A stretch of 21,737 bases of DNA from positions 1-21,737 of the forward strand of contig DOTD01000022.1 of the NCBI GenBank assembly GCA_003513005.1, in the 5' to 3' direction. The position numbers and the translations under genes are program-made. The first letter of the stretch is position 1, and each line of letters begins with the position of its first letter. Positions 12,733 through 21,725 of this stretch are shown piece after piece. The notes under the pieces are model-generated. The model was not told the DNA's origin. It saw only the letters and a program-made list of their open reading frames with translations, and did not search any database. This DNA comes from Desulfotomaculum sp. GTDB lineage: Bacteria > Bacillota > Desulfotomaculia > Desulfotomaculales > Nap2-2B.

Positions 12733-15264
12733 TCACCTTTTACTGTAACCGGACGTTGGTTTTTGTCCTGCGGAGATAAGCAGGTAGCTCCATTCACCCG
12801 AGGTTTTAGAGCCGGTAAAAGGCTTAGAACCAGGACCATTCCAGATCACTGTTATAATCCATTTACCCGAGGTTTTCGAGCCGGTAAAAGACAGCGGGAT
12901 ATTGACAGATGCCCATTTTTTAATTTCCTGCGGGACACTTTCGTCATTCACGGATAAAATCTTGAAAGGTACAGACCATCCATACCGGGTAACCGGCGTG
13001 TAATACGGGGATTTCATATCTTCAATCAGGTTCTTCGCTTTTTCCATTACGTCGCTCGCCGGGTACTCCTTGATTATCCTTTGCAGGTATGCGGCATCAC
13101 CAGTATATGCGCCGAGCGCCAGCAAAGCGTCATCGGCCATTGTGCTGTCCGGATATAATTTAACGAATTGCTGGTAAGTCGAGATAACTTTTCCCCAAAT
13201 CTCCGGTAAGTCGAAGGCAAACGAGGCGTCTTCCCCCCATCCGCCCAGGCCGATGTAACAAAGGCCGGTTGAGTAAAGCGCCCTGGCCTTTAATTCCGGC
13301 GCAGATGATTGATCCTGATTAACCTGCTGGAAATACGGCAGGCTGTGATTGTAATTAATCATCTCCCGGATGAAGTCGGCCATTTCAGCCGGCGCGTGTC
13401 CGTACCTTGTGTCATTAATATACCCCAGCCAGTTGTAAGACTGCCTCTCCCCGGCCCATAAGTGGTTATAGTAGAGCATTTCGTTATGAAAGATAGCTGC
13501 TGCCATATTGTATAAATCAGCCGGTGCTTTGGAAACTTCCCACTGTGATTTTAAACCGGCAAGCTTCTTTACGTCAGCAAGCTGCTTTTCTAATGCGCCG
13601 CGGAAATCGTATTTATCAACGTTGTAAAGGTCAAATGGAAAAACATATTTGTTGGCAGGGTCAGCTTCCTGCTTTAAAAACTCCTCCAGCATGGCTGCGG
13701 CCTGCTGGAAGTCATCCCGGCGGATTTCTTTTATAGCCAGGGAATAGTCAACATACGCATCAAGAGGTTGTTCCAGTTTGTTCAAGGACAGGGCTTTTAA
13801 TTGTGCATAGGTCATTTTCACATCGAGGATATAAACCAATCTGCCGCCTGCTGCGTAATTCATATCTCCGTCAGGTAAAAAGCGCGCTTTTTGCATTGTT
13901 TTAACAGCGTCTGCAAAACGGTCCTTGATTTCGTAACAGCGGGCCAGTCGGTAAGCGGCGTCATCCGCGGCCGGGTGGCGGGGAAAGCCAGTCAGGAATT
14001 TTTCCCAGCCGGGGATTTCCCGGTCCGGATTATACTCCTCGTCCCCGTATGAAGATACCCAGCAGGTGTAAGAATGTTCTTCCGGCCTGTCTATCTCAAA
14101 ATAAGATTGTCCCCGTACTTTTTCGTACGCCTTGATTCCTCTGCCCAGATAACTTTGAGGGTACTTTTGGCATACGTCTCTCAGCATCCGCCAGTCCGGG
14201 CCGCCAACCCAGAAAACAGGATCTGCGTGAGTAAGGGGAGCCAAAGCCACTCCTTTTAAATCCGTTTCCTGCACATACTGTTCCAGTGCCTTTTCCTGGC
14301 CAAAATCAATATAAAGGGCGGAAAGAGCTGTCTGGCGGCAATACGCAGACATTTCCTTTCCGGCTACTTTCCACAGCCAATCAATTAAACCCTTCTTACT
14401 TACTCCTTCCGGCAGCCAGTGTGTGAAGTAGGTAACTCTTTGGATTAAGTCTGCCTTTTCTACGGGGGAAACAAGATCTGAATAGAAACTGTCTATAGAC
14501 TCCAACGCTTTGGCTTCTCCAAGCGCGTAAAGGGCAAGAACTTGATCATAACGGTCAGCGGAGTTCGTTTCCTTTTCCTGAATGCGCCAAAGCCAGCCGG
14601 TGACGGCAGAACGGCATTCTCCGGCAGGCTGTTTCCGGGCTGCGGCGCCAACAGCCTGAATAAAAATCTGCCGGGCCATCGGGTTGGCCAGTCTGGTGTA
14701 TACCATATCCAGCCAGGGCACGGCTTCAGTCGGACTGGCAAAAATTATTTGCCACTTTTGTTCTATAAGCTTCTGGTAATTCTCGAAGAAATAATTTTCC
14801 TGCAATGAAAGCAGCGTATTGGTCAGATCAGCGGTGTTTTTGATGCGGGCGATTAAAACAGGAATCAGGTACCGGTCACAATTAGCTTCGTTAAAGGTAT
14901 TAATTTCTTTAGCCAGGTGGGAAACCTGCTCATCCGTCATCAACTTGGTCAGAGCGTCTACAATGTTGTTGTCATTTATTCTTTTATCCTTCAGGTAGTC
15001 CAGCAAAATTTGCGCCGCTGCGGCATTCGGCCCCGGCAGGGCGTTAAACTCACCAACAACAGTTCTGAATTCCTGATCATTTGTGGCCTTGTCCAGCTTT
15101 GCCTTTAATTTATCCAGCGATGCGCCTGCCGTCGCCGCAGCGCCGCCGGCCAGCAGGTTTTGCCCAGCCCGGGTTTCCAGGGGTTTGCCTGTCAACCCGG
15201 AGAAGATGATGATTGCCAATAGAAAAATAATTGAAAAAGAAACTTTCGAGCCTGATTTAAGCAT
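12733..15264 (-). CDS. Large secreted TPR-like repeat protein
   Basis: A protein of about 843 residues with an N-terminal signal or anchor (FSIIFLLAIIIFSGLTG). The first half is helical and alanine-rich. TPR-like helices follow, for example WEKFLTGFPRHPAADDAAYR and AARALYSTGLCY-like segments, and near the end VISTYQQFVKLYPDSTMADD and DAAYLQRIIKEYPASDVMEK, all resembling the outer TPR repeats of cell-envelope assembly proteins. The last 60 residues carry an 11-residue repeat FTGSKTSG(K/E)W. ATG 15264 is 8 bases from a GGAGG site; GTG 15267 is also possible. I do not recognise a specific family. The likely role is as an extracellular scaffold or interaction protein. Confidence 0.8.
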   Translation of the reverse strand: MLKSGSKVSFSIIFLLAIIIFSGLTGKPLETRAGQNLLAGGAAATAGASLDKLKAKLDKATNDQEFRTVVGEFNALPGPNAAAAQILLDYLKDKRINDNNIVDALTKLMTDEQVSHLAKEINTFNEANCDRYLIPVLIARIKNTADLTNTLLSLQENYFFENYQKLIEQKWQIIFASPTEAVPWLDMVYTRLANPMARQIFIQAVGAAARKQPAGECRSAVTGWLWRIQEKETNSADRYDQVLALYALGEAKALESIDSFYSDLVSPVEKADLIQRVTYFTHWLPEGVSKKGLIDWLWKVAGKEMSAYCRQTALSALYIDFGQEKALEQYVQETDLKGVALAPLTHADPVFWVGGPDWRMLRDVCQKYPQSYLGRGIKAYEKVRGQSYFEIDRPEEHSYTCWVSSYGDEEYNPDREIPGWEKFLTGFPRHPAADDAAYRLARCYEIKDRFADAVKTMQKARFLPDGDMNYAAGGRLVYILDVKMTYAQLKALSLNKLEQPLDAYVDYSLAIKEIRRDDFQQAAAMLEEFLKQEADPANKYVFPFDLYNVDKYDFRGALEKQLADVKKLAGLKSQWEVSKAPADLYNMAAAIFHNEMLYYNHLWAGERQSYNWLGYINDTRYGHAPAEMADFIREMINYNHSLPYFQQVNQDQSSAPELKARALYSTGLCYIGLGGWGEDASFAFDLPEIWGKVISTYQQFVKLYPDSTMADDALLALGAYTGDAAYLQRIIKEYPASDVMEKAKNLIEDMKSPYYTPVTRYGWSVPFKILSVNDESVPQEIKKWASVNIPLSFTGSKTSGKWIITVIWNGPGSKPFTGSKTSGEWSYLLISAGQKPTSGYSKR
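12790..12890 (-). repeat. 69-bp-period duplication inside the C-terminus of the TPR-like protein
   Basis: Bases 12859-12890 and 12790-12821 are near-identical over 32 bases with two mismatches, 69 bp apart and in the same frame. They encode FTGSKTSGKW and FTGSKTSGEW. In-frame length keeps the protein open, so it reads as a small internal duplication of a beta-strand unit. Confidence 0.75.
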
Positions 15265-15538
15265 CACGGGCGCCTCCGTTTTTGCTATTTACTAATCAGT
15301 AGTTTAATAAGCCGTTAAATGAATTTTGTTCTTTATTCTCTTTGTGGGCTTGTCCAAAGGAAACTTACTATTATATTCCATACCAGTATATTCCCTTCCA
15401 ATTCTTAAAGCAAATGAAATCAGAAAAAGCAGTTCTAAGGCTTATTCCTCACATTTAATAAAACTTGTTTATCAAGGTTAACAAGAACTTTATTACACAA
15501 TGGTAAAAGCAGTATTGAAATTTGAGGTGGCTTTTTCT
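15265..15538. other. Intergenic region between secreted protein genes
   Basis: This 274-base AT-rich stretch holds a GGAGG ribosome binding site at 15273-15277 for the downstream gene. A possible -10 TATAAT sits at 15375-15370 on the minus strand, with no good -35. A weak hairpin, CTTGTT/AACAAG at 15485-15464, followed by TTTTATT on the minus strand could terminate the DUF5050-type gene. Nothing else is clear. Confidence 0.45.
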
Positions 15539-17569
15539 TCAAAGCGGTTTATCTATTTCTTTCATGATATTACTGTATAGATCATAGTAAAATATCTTAT
15601 CATCCAGCACAAAGATGTACCCCGGTTTATCATCGCTCAACTTTTCCTTGCCAGTACCGTCGACATTGATTCTATATAATACTTTCCGATCCTCGGAGTA
15701 GTCGCTATAATAAACCCAATCGCCGGAAACATTGATACATCGGGCATCATCACCGCATATCTTACTCAATTCCGTACCGTCGGTTTTGATTTTATAAAGA
15801 GCATCATTATGATTAAAATAGAGCCAATTATCTTCAACATTTAATCCGAAATTAGCTCTGGCAGCGAATAGTTTGATCTTGCCGCTCCCGTCAAGATTGA
15901 TTTTGATTGATTTACCATAATAATCGGATGAATAATAGATGGCATTGTTAGTTGCTACCAGATCGCTTATATGATCCTCACTTATCTGAGTACGATTGCT
16001 GCCATCCGTTTTCATTTTATACATTTTCCCGTCTTGCAGAAAACCTTTGGTATAATAAATCCAGCCATTGATAACATTGACATGGTAGGCTTGGGTATCC
16101 AGTACCGTTTTCCCGCTTCCGTCGGTTTTGATTTTCGTCAGATTCCATCCGTCCCCGCCGCTGTAAAAGATATCGTCACCGGTTACATTTATATACCAAG
16201 CAAGATCATCGGTGATTTTTGTTGCCTCGCTTCCATCGACTTTCATTTTATATAGTTTTCCCTGGTCTTTAAGATTGCTGTAGTAAATCGAGTCGCCGGC
16301 CTTAGCATATAAGCCGTTATTATTGATATTACCGGTAGTATTTCCCCGCAACTCATTGCTGGTCGGATCCGCAACTTCTACCCTGACATCCGCCCATTCT
16401 GTGGAACACGGACCGGATTCGGCAGACGGAATATATTTGGGACTAAACACTTCCAGCCAATAAGAACCTGGTTCCTTGAAATTAAGTACAGTGCCGAACT
16501 GCCCGTCTGCCACGGGAAGTTCCTCACTACTGTATTCCTGATATTTACCTTTAACTAGTTTACCTACTTTTATAGAAAAAACATTATCTCCAAAACTATC
16601 GACTTTCAAATGGCCTTTAAAATCCATCTGTCCGGGAGCCGCAAGTTTGATATAGCCGCTTTCAGGTTCGGTGATCTCAAAAACATCCCGGACTTTAGTA
16701 TCTATGAACATATAATCCATAGAATTATTATAGTTAATAGGCACTAAGCTGGCATCAGCTACTTCTCTTTTGATAACAAAAGAATCATACTGATCTTGAT
16801 TGCCTCCCCTTGCCCACAGATAAAAAAGATTGTCGCCGGGTTGCAAGGAGAGAGAAACCTCGATCATATGAAATTTTTTATTATCCAGAATAAGTTCTTC
16901 GCTTTTCCTATTTTGTAAAGAGCCTGCACCCCCAATATCCGACACCCGCATCACCAAAGGAATATCCAGCTCATCCTCATATGCTATTTTTAATACTTGG
17001 TTTTCAGCTTCTGCCTTTACAGGAAAACTATTTCTTTCAATCAAAGGAACTCTCCAGTAGATTGTCAGGGTATTATTGGCATAGTTAATGTTTTTTCTCA
17101 AAACCTGGTCAAGGGATTTAGCCGGGATGTAAAAGATGCCGTTTTTAGCTAAAGGTGCGGGAATTGTGACCGGATTATTATAATCTACGATGTATTCTCC
17201 CTCTTCATTCTTGCTCACATACAACATTACAGGCTTACCAGCCTGATAACGCACATGATATCCCCCGTCTGCCGGAACCAGATCGGCTGTATTATTTCCA
17301 TTCCAGATGATCTCAGCCAGCCCCGTATCTTTTAGCAAACGCAAAGGAATATATATCCTACCGTTTTTGGCAATAGGCGGAATCGTTGCAAAACTAGTTC
17401 CGTCATATGTTCCGTTCCCGCTGTTGATTTTGATTTCTACCCCGTGTTTTACCAGAGAAACCTTATAATCCCAGCTCTCTTTGGCAAAACACTGCACTGG
17501 GAAAAATATTGCTATTACGGATACGATTCCTGCCAGTACAAATAACTTTAAAAATCGATTCTTAAGCAT
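15539..17569 (-). CDS. Exported stalk-domain protein with DUF5050-type beta-propeller
   Basis: A protein of about 676 residues with a signal peptide (KLFVLAGIVSVIAIFFPVQC, cleaved near CFA). The next about 190 residues match the copper amine oxidase N-like stalk domain (GRIYIPLRLLKDTGL, then FYIPAKSLDQVL). A middle beta-sandwich region follows. The last about 250 residues contain five or six copies of a repeat of the type LYKIKTDGTELSKICGDDA and WVYYSD, which fits a DUF5050-type beta-propeller. No catalytic residues for amine oxidase are present; the stalk domain alone is used as a surface module. ATG 17569 has a GGGGGA site 7 bases upstream. The longer open frame to 17701 overlaps the neighbouring gene and is not chosen. 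It is the last gene of a three-gene run. Confidence 0.85.
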   Translation of the reverse strand: MLKNRFLKLFVLAGIVSVIAIFFPVQCFAKESWDYKVSLVKHGVEIKINSGNGTYDGTSFATIPPIAKNGRIYIPLRLLKDTGLAEIIWNGNNTADLVPADGGYHVRYQAGKPVMLYVSKNEEGEYIVDYNNPVTIPAPLAKNGIFYIPAKSLDQVLRKNINYANNTLTIYWRVPLIERNSFPVKAEAENQVLKIAYEDELDIPLVMRVSDIGGAGSLQNRKSEELILDNKKFHMIEVSLSLQPGDNLFYLWARGGNQDQYDSFVIKREVADASLVPINYNNSMDYMFIDTKVRDVFEITEPESGYIKLAAPGQMDFKGHLKVDSFGDNVFSIKVGKLVKGKYQEYSSEELPVADGQFGTVLNFKEPGSYWLEVFSPKYIPSAESGPCSTEWADVRVEVADPTSNELRGNTTGNINNNGLYAKAGDSIYYSNLKDQGKLYKMKVDGSEATKITDDLAWYINVTGDDIFYSGGDGWNLTKIKTDGSGKTVLDTQAYHVNVINGWIYYTKGFLQDGKMYKMKTDGSNRTQISEDHISDLVATNNAIYYSSDYYGKSIKINLDGSGKIKLFAARANFGLNVEDNWLYFNHNDALYKIKTDGTELSKICGDDARCINVSGDWVYYSDYSEDRKVLYRINVDGTGKEKLSDDKPGYIFVLDDKIFYYDLYSNIMKEIDKPL

Positions 17570-17621
17570 CTTATTCCCCCTAGATATGTTGGTATTATAA
17601 GCGCTTAATTGCTTTTTCATT

Positions 17622-19418
17622 TCATTTTGCCAGATACATCTCGGTTGATCCGCGCTTATTATATAAAATTCCTCCGTCGGTATTGATATACCACTGAACA
17701 AATCCGTCGGCGATTTTCACGGCCCCGCTCCCGCTGATCTTAAAAATACCGGCTTCATACGTATAGTTTATAAAATAGCAGCCGGGCTGATTGAGTAGAA
17801 TATCGTTGACCACGATATTGCTCAGCTTTTCCGTCTTTTCCGCTACGGCATCAGTATGATAAATCCCAGCCTCGCCTTCCACCGTATCATAAATATGATC
17901 GCCGTATGCTTTGATTAAATCAATTTTTTTATCAACCAGGACTTTGGCGTTTTGACCGTCGAAATCGGACTTCATCAGTTTACCGGTAGAAAAGTCCACA
18001 TAAACGATACCGTCCGAGACGAGCCAAAATTTATTCACTTCTATCGGCAGAACAGTTTGGGAATTATCGGCCGTATTGATTTTAACCACGTTTCGGTTGT
18101 CTTTTTTCGCGTTCTCCTGGTAAAGCATGGTGTAAAGATATCCATCCTTTACCGCCAGGCCGTCCATATCCGTAGGACACCTGTAGGTGACAGAGGAATC
18201 CGATTTTTCTCTCTCCACGTCATAGGTATAACCGTTCATAGCGATATTTTCCGCCTGCGTATCCTTAGTAAAATCGTAACAATAGAGATTGTTTTCGGTC
18301 ATTCCCATGCTGTCCAGATCGGTATAATACAGCTTCGTTCCGACCTGGGTAAGGGAATTAAGCCATTTAGCTTCACCGACCTTGGTTAGGCTGTTGCTCT
18401 CAAGCCGGTAAATATCGTCGCCGCCCATGGTTCCCTCCCCGGTATTAAGCACGACATAAGTATAATTGCCAAAGCCGATCACACCCCTAAATTGACCGGC
18501 TGAGTATAACGACCAGCCGATATCGCCGCCGGAGAGGGAACAGATTTCCACCGAGCGGTTGGTGGCGAAATCCAGGCGGTAAAGCTTTGTTTCCGAACCT
18601 GTTTTGGCCGGATAATAAATACTTTGCCCTGCCATGCCATAATCAAAGACGTTGGCGCCGCTGCCGATAAAATTGCCGTTTTTTACATCCCCGGCTAGAT
18701 TTACTAGTTCCCGTTTACCCTCGTTATAATAATATAACTTGTTGTTGATGTAATCGCCAACTTGGTCGTAATAAGAATTCAACGCGTAGTATCCGCCGTT
18801 ATAGGCGGCGATTGGGTATAGCTTATTTTCCACGTCCTGGGGGAAGTCGGTTAAACGGGTTTTCGACTTTTCCACGATCTCTTTCGTTTGCGCGCTGGAT
18901 AAGTCGATTGGCACTTTGCTGATGATCAACATGCCGTTTTGCCAACAGACCGTTAAGTTTAACGCATTGAAAACGTCCCGTAGCGGTATAATGATTCTTT
19001 GATCGACAATGCGGGCCGGGACTGACAGGGGCGCCTCTTTACCATTGACTTTCATTATTTTACTGCCTACCGTAATGGCTACCTTATTTTCGCCGTTGGC
19101 GAATAATACTCCAGCCGGGTTTGTGGTATACGCTGCGGCATACCAACGGGTTCGGTTATAATATAATATTTTTTCCGCCAATCGGGCCGGTATCATCACC
19201 CGACCGTTTATCCGGTAAAGTTTAAAATTTTCGCCGTTAGTGAAAGTAATCAGGCTATTATCCATAAAAGCATACCCGTGAAATTCAAAAGGCAAAATCA
19301 CACTATCGTCAAAGACCTGATCCAGAGGGACCGGTCCGGCGCTTTGCCCGTCCGCCAAGGCATAGGCCGGAACAGCCAGGACAGCCAAGACAAATAGGAT
19401 TGCCAGCCATTTCTTCAT
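17622..19418 (-). CDS. Exported stalk-domain protein with propeller-like repeats, paralogue 2
   Basis: A protein of about 598 residues with a signal peptide (LAILFVLAVLAVPAYALA). Residues about 35-170 form the copper amine oxidase N-like stalk domain, with GRVMIPARLAEKILYY and DQRIIIPLRDVFNALNLTV. Beyond this, tandem strand units of the kind NGGYYALNSYYDQ, TKLYRLDFATNRS and GKLMKSDFDGQNAK suggest a DUF5050-like beta-propeller. ATG 19418 has a GGAAGG site 6 bases away. It is a close relative of the upstream gene over nearly its whole length, sharing for example NTDGGILYNKRGS at the C-terminus, so the two are products of tandem duplication. It should be displayed on or released from the cell surface. 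The ligand is unknown. Confidence 0.85.
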   Translation of the reverse strand: MKKWLAILFVLAVLAVPAYALADGQSAGPVPLDQVFDDSVILPFEFHGYAFMDNSLITFTNGENFKLYRINGRVMIPARLAEKILYYNRTRWYAAAYTTNPAGVLFANGENKVAITVGSKIMKVNGKEAPLSVPARIVDQRIIIPLRDVFNALNLTVCWQNGMLIISKVPIDLSSAQTKEIVEKSKTRLTDFPQDVENKLYPIAAYNGGYYALNSYYDQVGDYINNKLYYYNEGKRELVNLAGDVKNGNFIGSGANVFDYGMAGQSIYYPAKTGSETKLYRLDFATNRSVEICSLSGGDIGWSLYSAGQFRGVIGFGNYTYVVLNTGEGTMGGDDIYRLESNSLTKVGEAKWLNSLTQVGTKLYYTDLDSMGMTENNLYCYDFTKDTQAENIAMNGYTYDVEREKSDSSVTYRCPTDMDGLAVKDGYLYTMLYQENAKKDNRNVVKINTADNSQTVLPIEVNKFWLVSDGIVYVDFSTGKLMKSDFDGQNAKVLVDKKIDLIKAYGDHIYDTVEGEAGIYHTDAVAEKTEKLSNIVVNDILLNQPGCYFINYTYEAGIFKISGSGAVKIADGFVQWYINTDGGILYNKRGSTEMYLAK

Positions 19419-19559
19419 CAATATCCTTCCTTTCCGGACCGTCTCTTTCCCGTGGACAAGCCCGGTCCGATAAAATACCCAATACGGCTCTCCTTTACGG
19501 TGTAATTCTAAACTGACCGCCGCCCGAGGCTGCCAAGTCCATCTTGTTTTTTTAAAGCG
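19419..19559. other. Gap between the two paralogues with a 7-bp inverted repeat
   Basis: CGGACCG and CGGTCCG, about 20 bases apart within 19435-19470, can form a hairpin just before the downstream gene's ribosome binding site. There is no T-run, so it is more likely an mRNA structure than a terminator. No promoter is evident, which supports co-transcription. Confidence 0.35.
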
Positions 19560-21380
19560 CTAATCCGCCTCATAAACATCGGCGGAACCCCGTTTATTAT
19601 ATAAAATCCCTCCGTCGGTATTGAGACACCTTTGCACAAAGCCGTCGACGATTTTAGCGGCCTTGCCGTCGCTGATCTTAAAAATACCCGCGTCATAAGA
19701 CTGATTGACAAAGTAACTGCCGGACTGATTGAGCAAAATATCGTCCACTACGATATCGCTGAGCTTTTCCCCGGCTTCCGTTACGACGTTGAGATGATAC
19801 AGCCCCGCCTCGCCGGCAACCGTATAATAAATATCGTTGCCATAAACCTTAATTTTGTCAAGGTCTTGATCTGCCAGGACTTTTATGTGACTGCCGTCAA
19901 AGTCCGATTTCATCAGTTTTCCGCTGGTAAATTCCTGATATAGGATGCCGTCCTGGACCAGCCAGAACTTATTGACCTCTATGGGCAGAATCGTCTGCGT
20001 GTTGTCCGCCGTATTGATTCTGACCACATTCCGGTTGTCTTTGTCGGCCTTTTCCTGGTAAAGCATAGCGTAGATAAAGCTATCCTTGACCGCTAGGCCT
20101 TCCATATCGGTAGAAGCGCTAAGAGAAATAGAGTTTTCCGTCGCCTTGCGGACGACGTCATAGGCATAGCCTTCCAGCGCGATATCGGCCACCGGCTGGT
20201 TTTGCGCCAGATCAAGATAATACAAATTATTTTCCGTCATGCCCATGAACTCCAGGCTGGTATAATACAGCTTTGTCCCCACCTGTACCACGGATGACAG
20301 CCATTTGGCGCCGCCGACATCCTCCAAACTTTTGTTTACCAAGCGGTAAATCGAATCCCTGCCCATCGTCAAATCTCCGCTGTGCAGCACCACATAAGTA
20401 TTCTGACCCAAACGGCTGACGCCGTCAAACCAGCCCTCGTCGTCCAAATTCCAGCCGGCAGGATCGGCGGATAAGGAGCAGACCTCGGTTGAGCTGTTGG
20501 TGGCGAAGTCCAGTCGGTAAAGCTTGGTTTCGGAGCCGATCCTGGTCGGGTAGTAAAGGCTGTCGCCCACTATGCTCTTGGGATCGCTGTCATGGATGCT
20601 ATCATTGCCGTCAGGCAGTTTGATTTTGGACTCTCCGGCCAGATCGATTTTGCCGGCTTTGCCGTTTTTGTAATAATATAATTCCGTAACATAATTGTTC
20701 TTTGCGTCATAATAAGACTTTAAAGCGTAGTACCCGCCGTTATAAACAGCTACCGGACTAAGCTTATCCTCAATATCACTGCCGCAGGTGCTTAACCGGG
20801 TTTTCGCCTTTGCCACGATCTCCTTTGTTTTGCCGCTCGTCAGGTCGACGGGAACCCGGCTAATGATCACCATACCGTCCGACCAGCAGACTTCCCGGTC
20901 GATGGCCTCGCTGATGGCGCGCAGGGGCAAGACGATCCTGTTGCCGATCGATTGCGCCGGTATGTCTAAAGGAATATCCTGATTATTTACCTGCATGGTC
21001 TTACTGCCGGCCGTAACCACTACTTTATAATGCGGCGCGTAGGATGTGAACAAGGTAACCGTATCCGGCTTGGCGGCGTCCCAGCGGATATTCCAATAAA
21101 CGTCGTTTTCCAGGTCTGTCAAAGCCTCGACGGCCAAACGGATCGGGACCAGGATCCGGCCGTTGATACTGTAAATTTTAAAGCTTGCCGCGTCGTTGTA
21201 AGTCATCAGCTCGCCATTGACAAAAGCGTTTCCTTTAAAATCAGAAGGCAAGAGCACGCTCTCCTTAAAAATCTGATCCAGAGGGACCGGCTCTTTGTTT
21301 GCCTCCTCCCCCCAAGCGGGAAGGGAGAGAATTAAAATAAACAACAAAGCCAATACCAGCCCGCCGCATTTTTTCAGCAT
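19560..21380 (-). CDS. Exported stalk-domain protein with propeller-like repeats, paralogue 1
   Basis: A protein of about 606 residues, the first gene of the three-gene minus-strand run. The signal peptide is GLVLALLFILILSLPAWG. The stalk domain (about residues 35-175) shows GRILVPIRLAVEALT, KTMQVNNQDIPLDIP and NRIVLPLRAISEAIDREV. The remaining about 400 residues contain propeller-like strand units (GGYYALKSYYDA, TKLYRLDFATNSS, GLAVKDSFIYAML, GKLMKSDFDGSH). ATG 21380 lies about 10 bases after AAGGTGG; TTG 21389 is too close to that site. It is probably extracellular and binds a carbohydrate, wall or protein partner, but this is not shown by the sequence. It closely resembles the next gene. 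Confidence 0.85.
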   Translation of the reverse strand: MLKKCGGLVLALLFILILSLPAWGEEANKEPVPLDQIFKESVLLPSDFKGNAFVNGELMTYNDAASFKIYSINGRILVPIRLAVEALTDLENDVYWNIRWDAAKPDTVTLFTSYAPHYKVVVTAGSKTMQVNNQDIPLDIPAQSIGNRIVLPLRAISEAIDREVCWSDGMVIISRVPVDLTSGKTKEIVAKAKTRLSTCGSDIEDKLSPVAVYNGGYYALKSYYDAKNNYVTELYYYKNGKAGKIDLAGESKIKLPDGNDSIHDSDPKSIVGDSLYYPTRIGSETKLYRLDFATNSSTEVCSLSADPAGWNLDDEGWFDGVSRLGQNTYVVLHSGDLTMGRDSIYRLVNKSLEDVGGAKWLSSVVQVGTKLYYTSLEFMGMTENNLYYLDLAQNQPVADIALEGYAYDVVRKATENSISLSASTDMEGLAVKDSFIYAMLYQEKADKDNRNVVRINTADNTQTILPIEVNKFWLVQDGILYQEFTSGKLMKSDFDGSHIKVLADQDLDKIKVYGNDIYYTVAGEAGLYHLNVVTEAGEKLSDIVVDDILLNQSGSYFVNQSYDAGIFKISDGKAAKIVDGFVQRCLNTDGGILYNKRGSADVYEAD

Positions 21381-21414
21381 TTTGATCAAACCACCTTTTC
21401 TTACCCAAAGTACA

Positions 21415-21444
21415 ATTTTAATGCAACATTCTGCGCATTGTCAA
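21415..21444 (-). promoter_or_regulatory. Proximal promoter of the stalk-domain operon
   Basis: On the minus strand, TTGACA at 21444-21439 is followed after 18 bases by TAAAAT at 21420-21415. Transcription would begin near 21408, about 28 bases before the ATG at 21380, leaving room for the AAGGTGG site. A second candidate lies upstream: TTGACG (21497-21492), 18 bases, TGTAAT (21473-21468). Confidence 0.5.
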
Positions 21445-21585
21445 AACAGTAAATGAAAAAAACACTAATTACATAGTGGAGATATTTCAATCGTCAATCC
21501 CTTGATTAACGCCAAATTGGTCTCTATAACGAAGAAGTTTTGGATTTTGAAATGCCAAAATCACCAATTTATCAACTTTTTCAAA

Positions 21586-21641
21586 CAGAATATCTCTATT
21601 CAGAATATCTCTATTATAACAGATTTATATCCACCATGCAA
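21586..21641 (-). promoter_or_regulatory. Distal promoter with a tandem repeat at its start site
   Basis: TTGCAT (21641-21636) and TATAAT (21618-21613) are separated by 17 bases on the minus strand. The 15-bp unit CAGAATATCTCTATT is repeated exactly, head to tail, at 21586-21600 and 21601-21615, across the expected start site. The repeat may be a binding site for a regulator or simple slippage. Confidence 0.45.
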
Positions 21642-21686
21642 TTAACGTTTTAAATGAAATATTATTGCCGAAAGTTTTTTAAAAAT

Positions 21687-21725
21687 AAACCTCCTCCCTA
21701 ACAAAGACAATCAAAGAGGTTTTTT
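21687..21725. terminator. Terminator-like hairpin at the right edge
   Basis: AAACCTC (21687-21693) pairs with GAGGTTT (21716-21722) around a 22-base loop, and the plus strand then runs on in T residues to 21725. On the minus strand the stem is followed by ATTTTT. It is weak because of the long loop, and could end a minus-strand gene lying beyond the window. Confidence 0.4.

Noticed and set aside
12718..12957. Plus-strand open frame across the C-terminal repeat of the secreted protein
   Set aside because: Its repeat PFTRGFRAGKR is the antisense reading of the FTGSKTSG units. It has no ribosome site and overlaps two coding genes.
17570..17701. Longer N-terminus for the DUF5050-type protein
   Set aside because: The extra 44 residues come from overlap with the preceding gene's 3' end in another frame. 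The signal peptide begins at ATG 17569, after a good ribosome site.
21586..21615. Start of a CRISPR array
   Set aside because: Only two copies of 15 bp, directly adjacent with no spacer.
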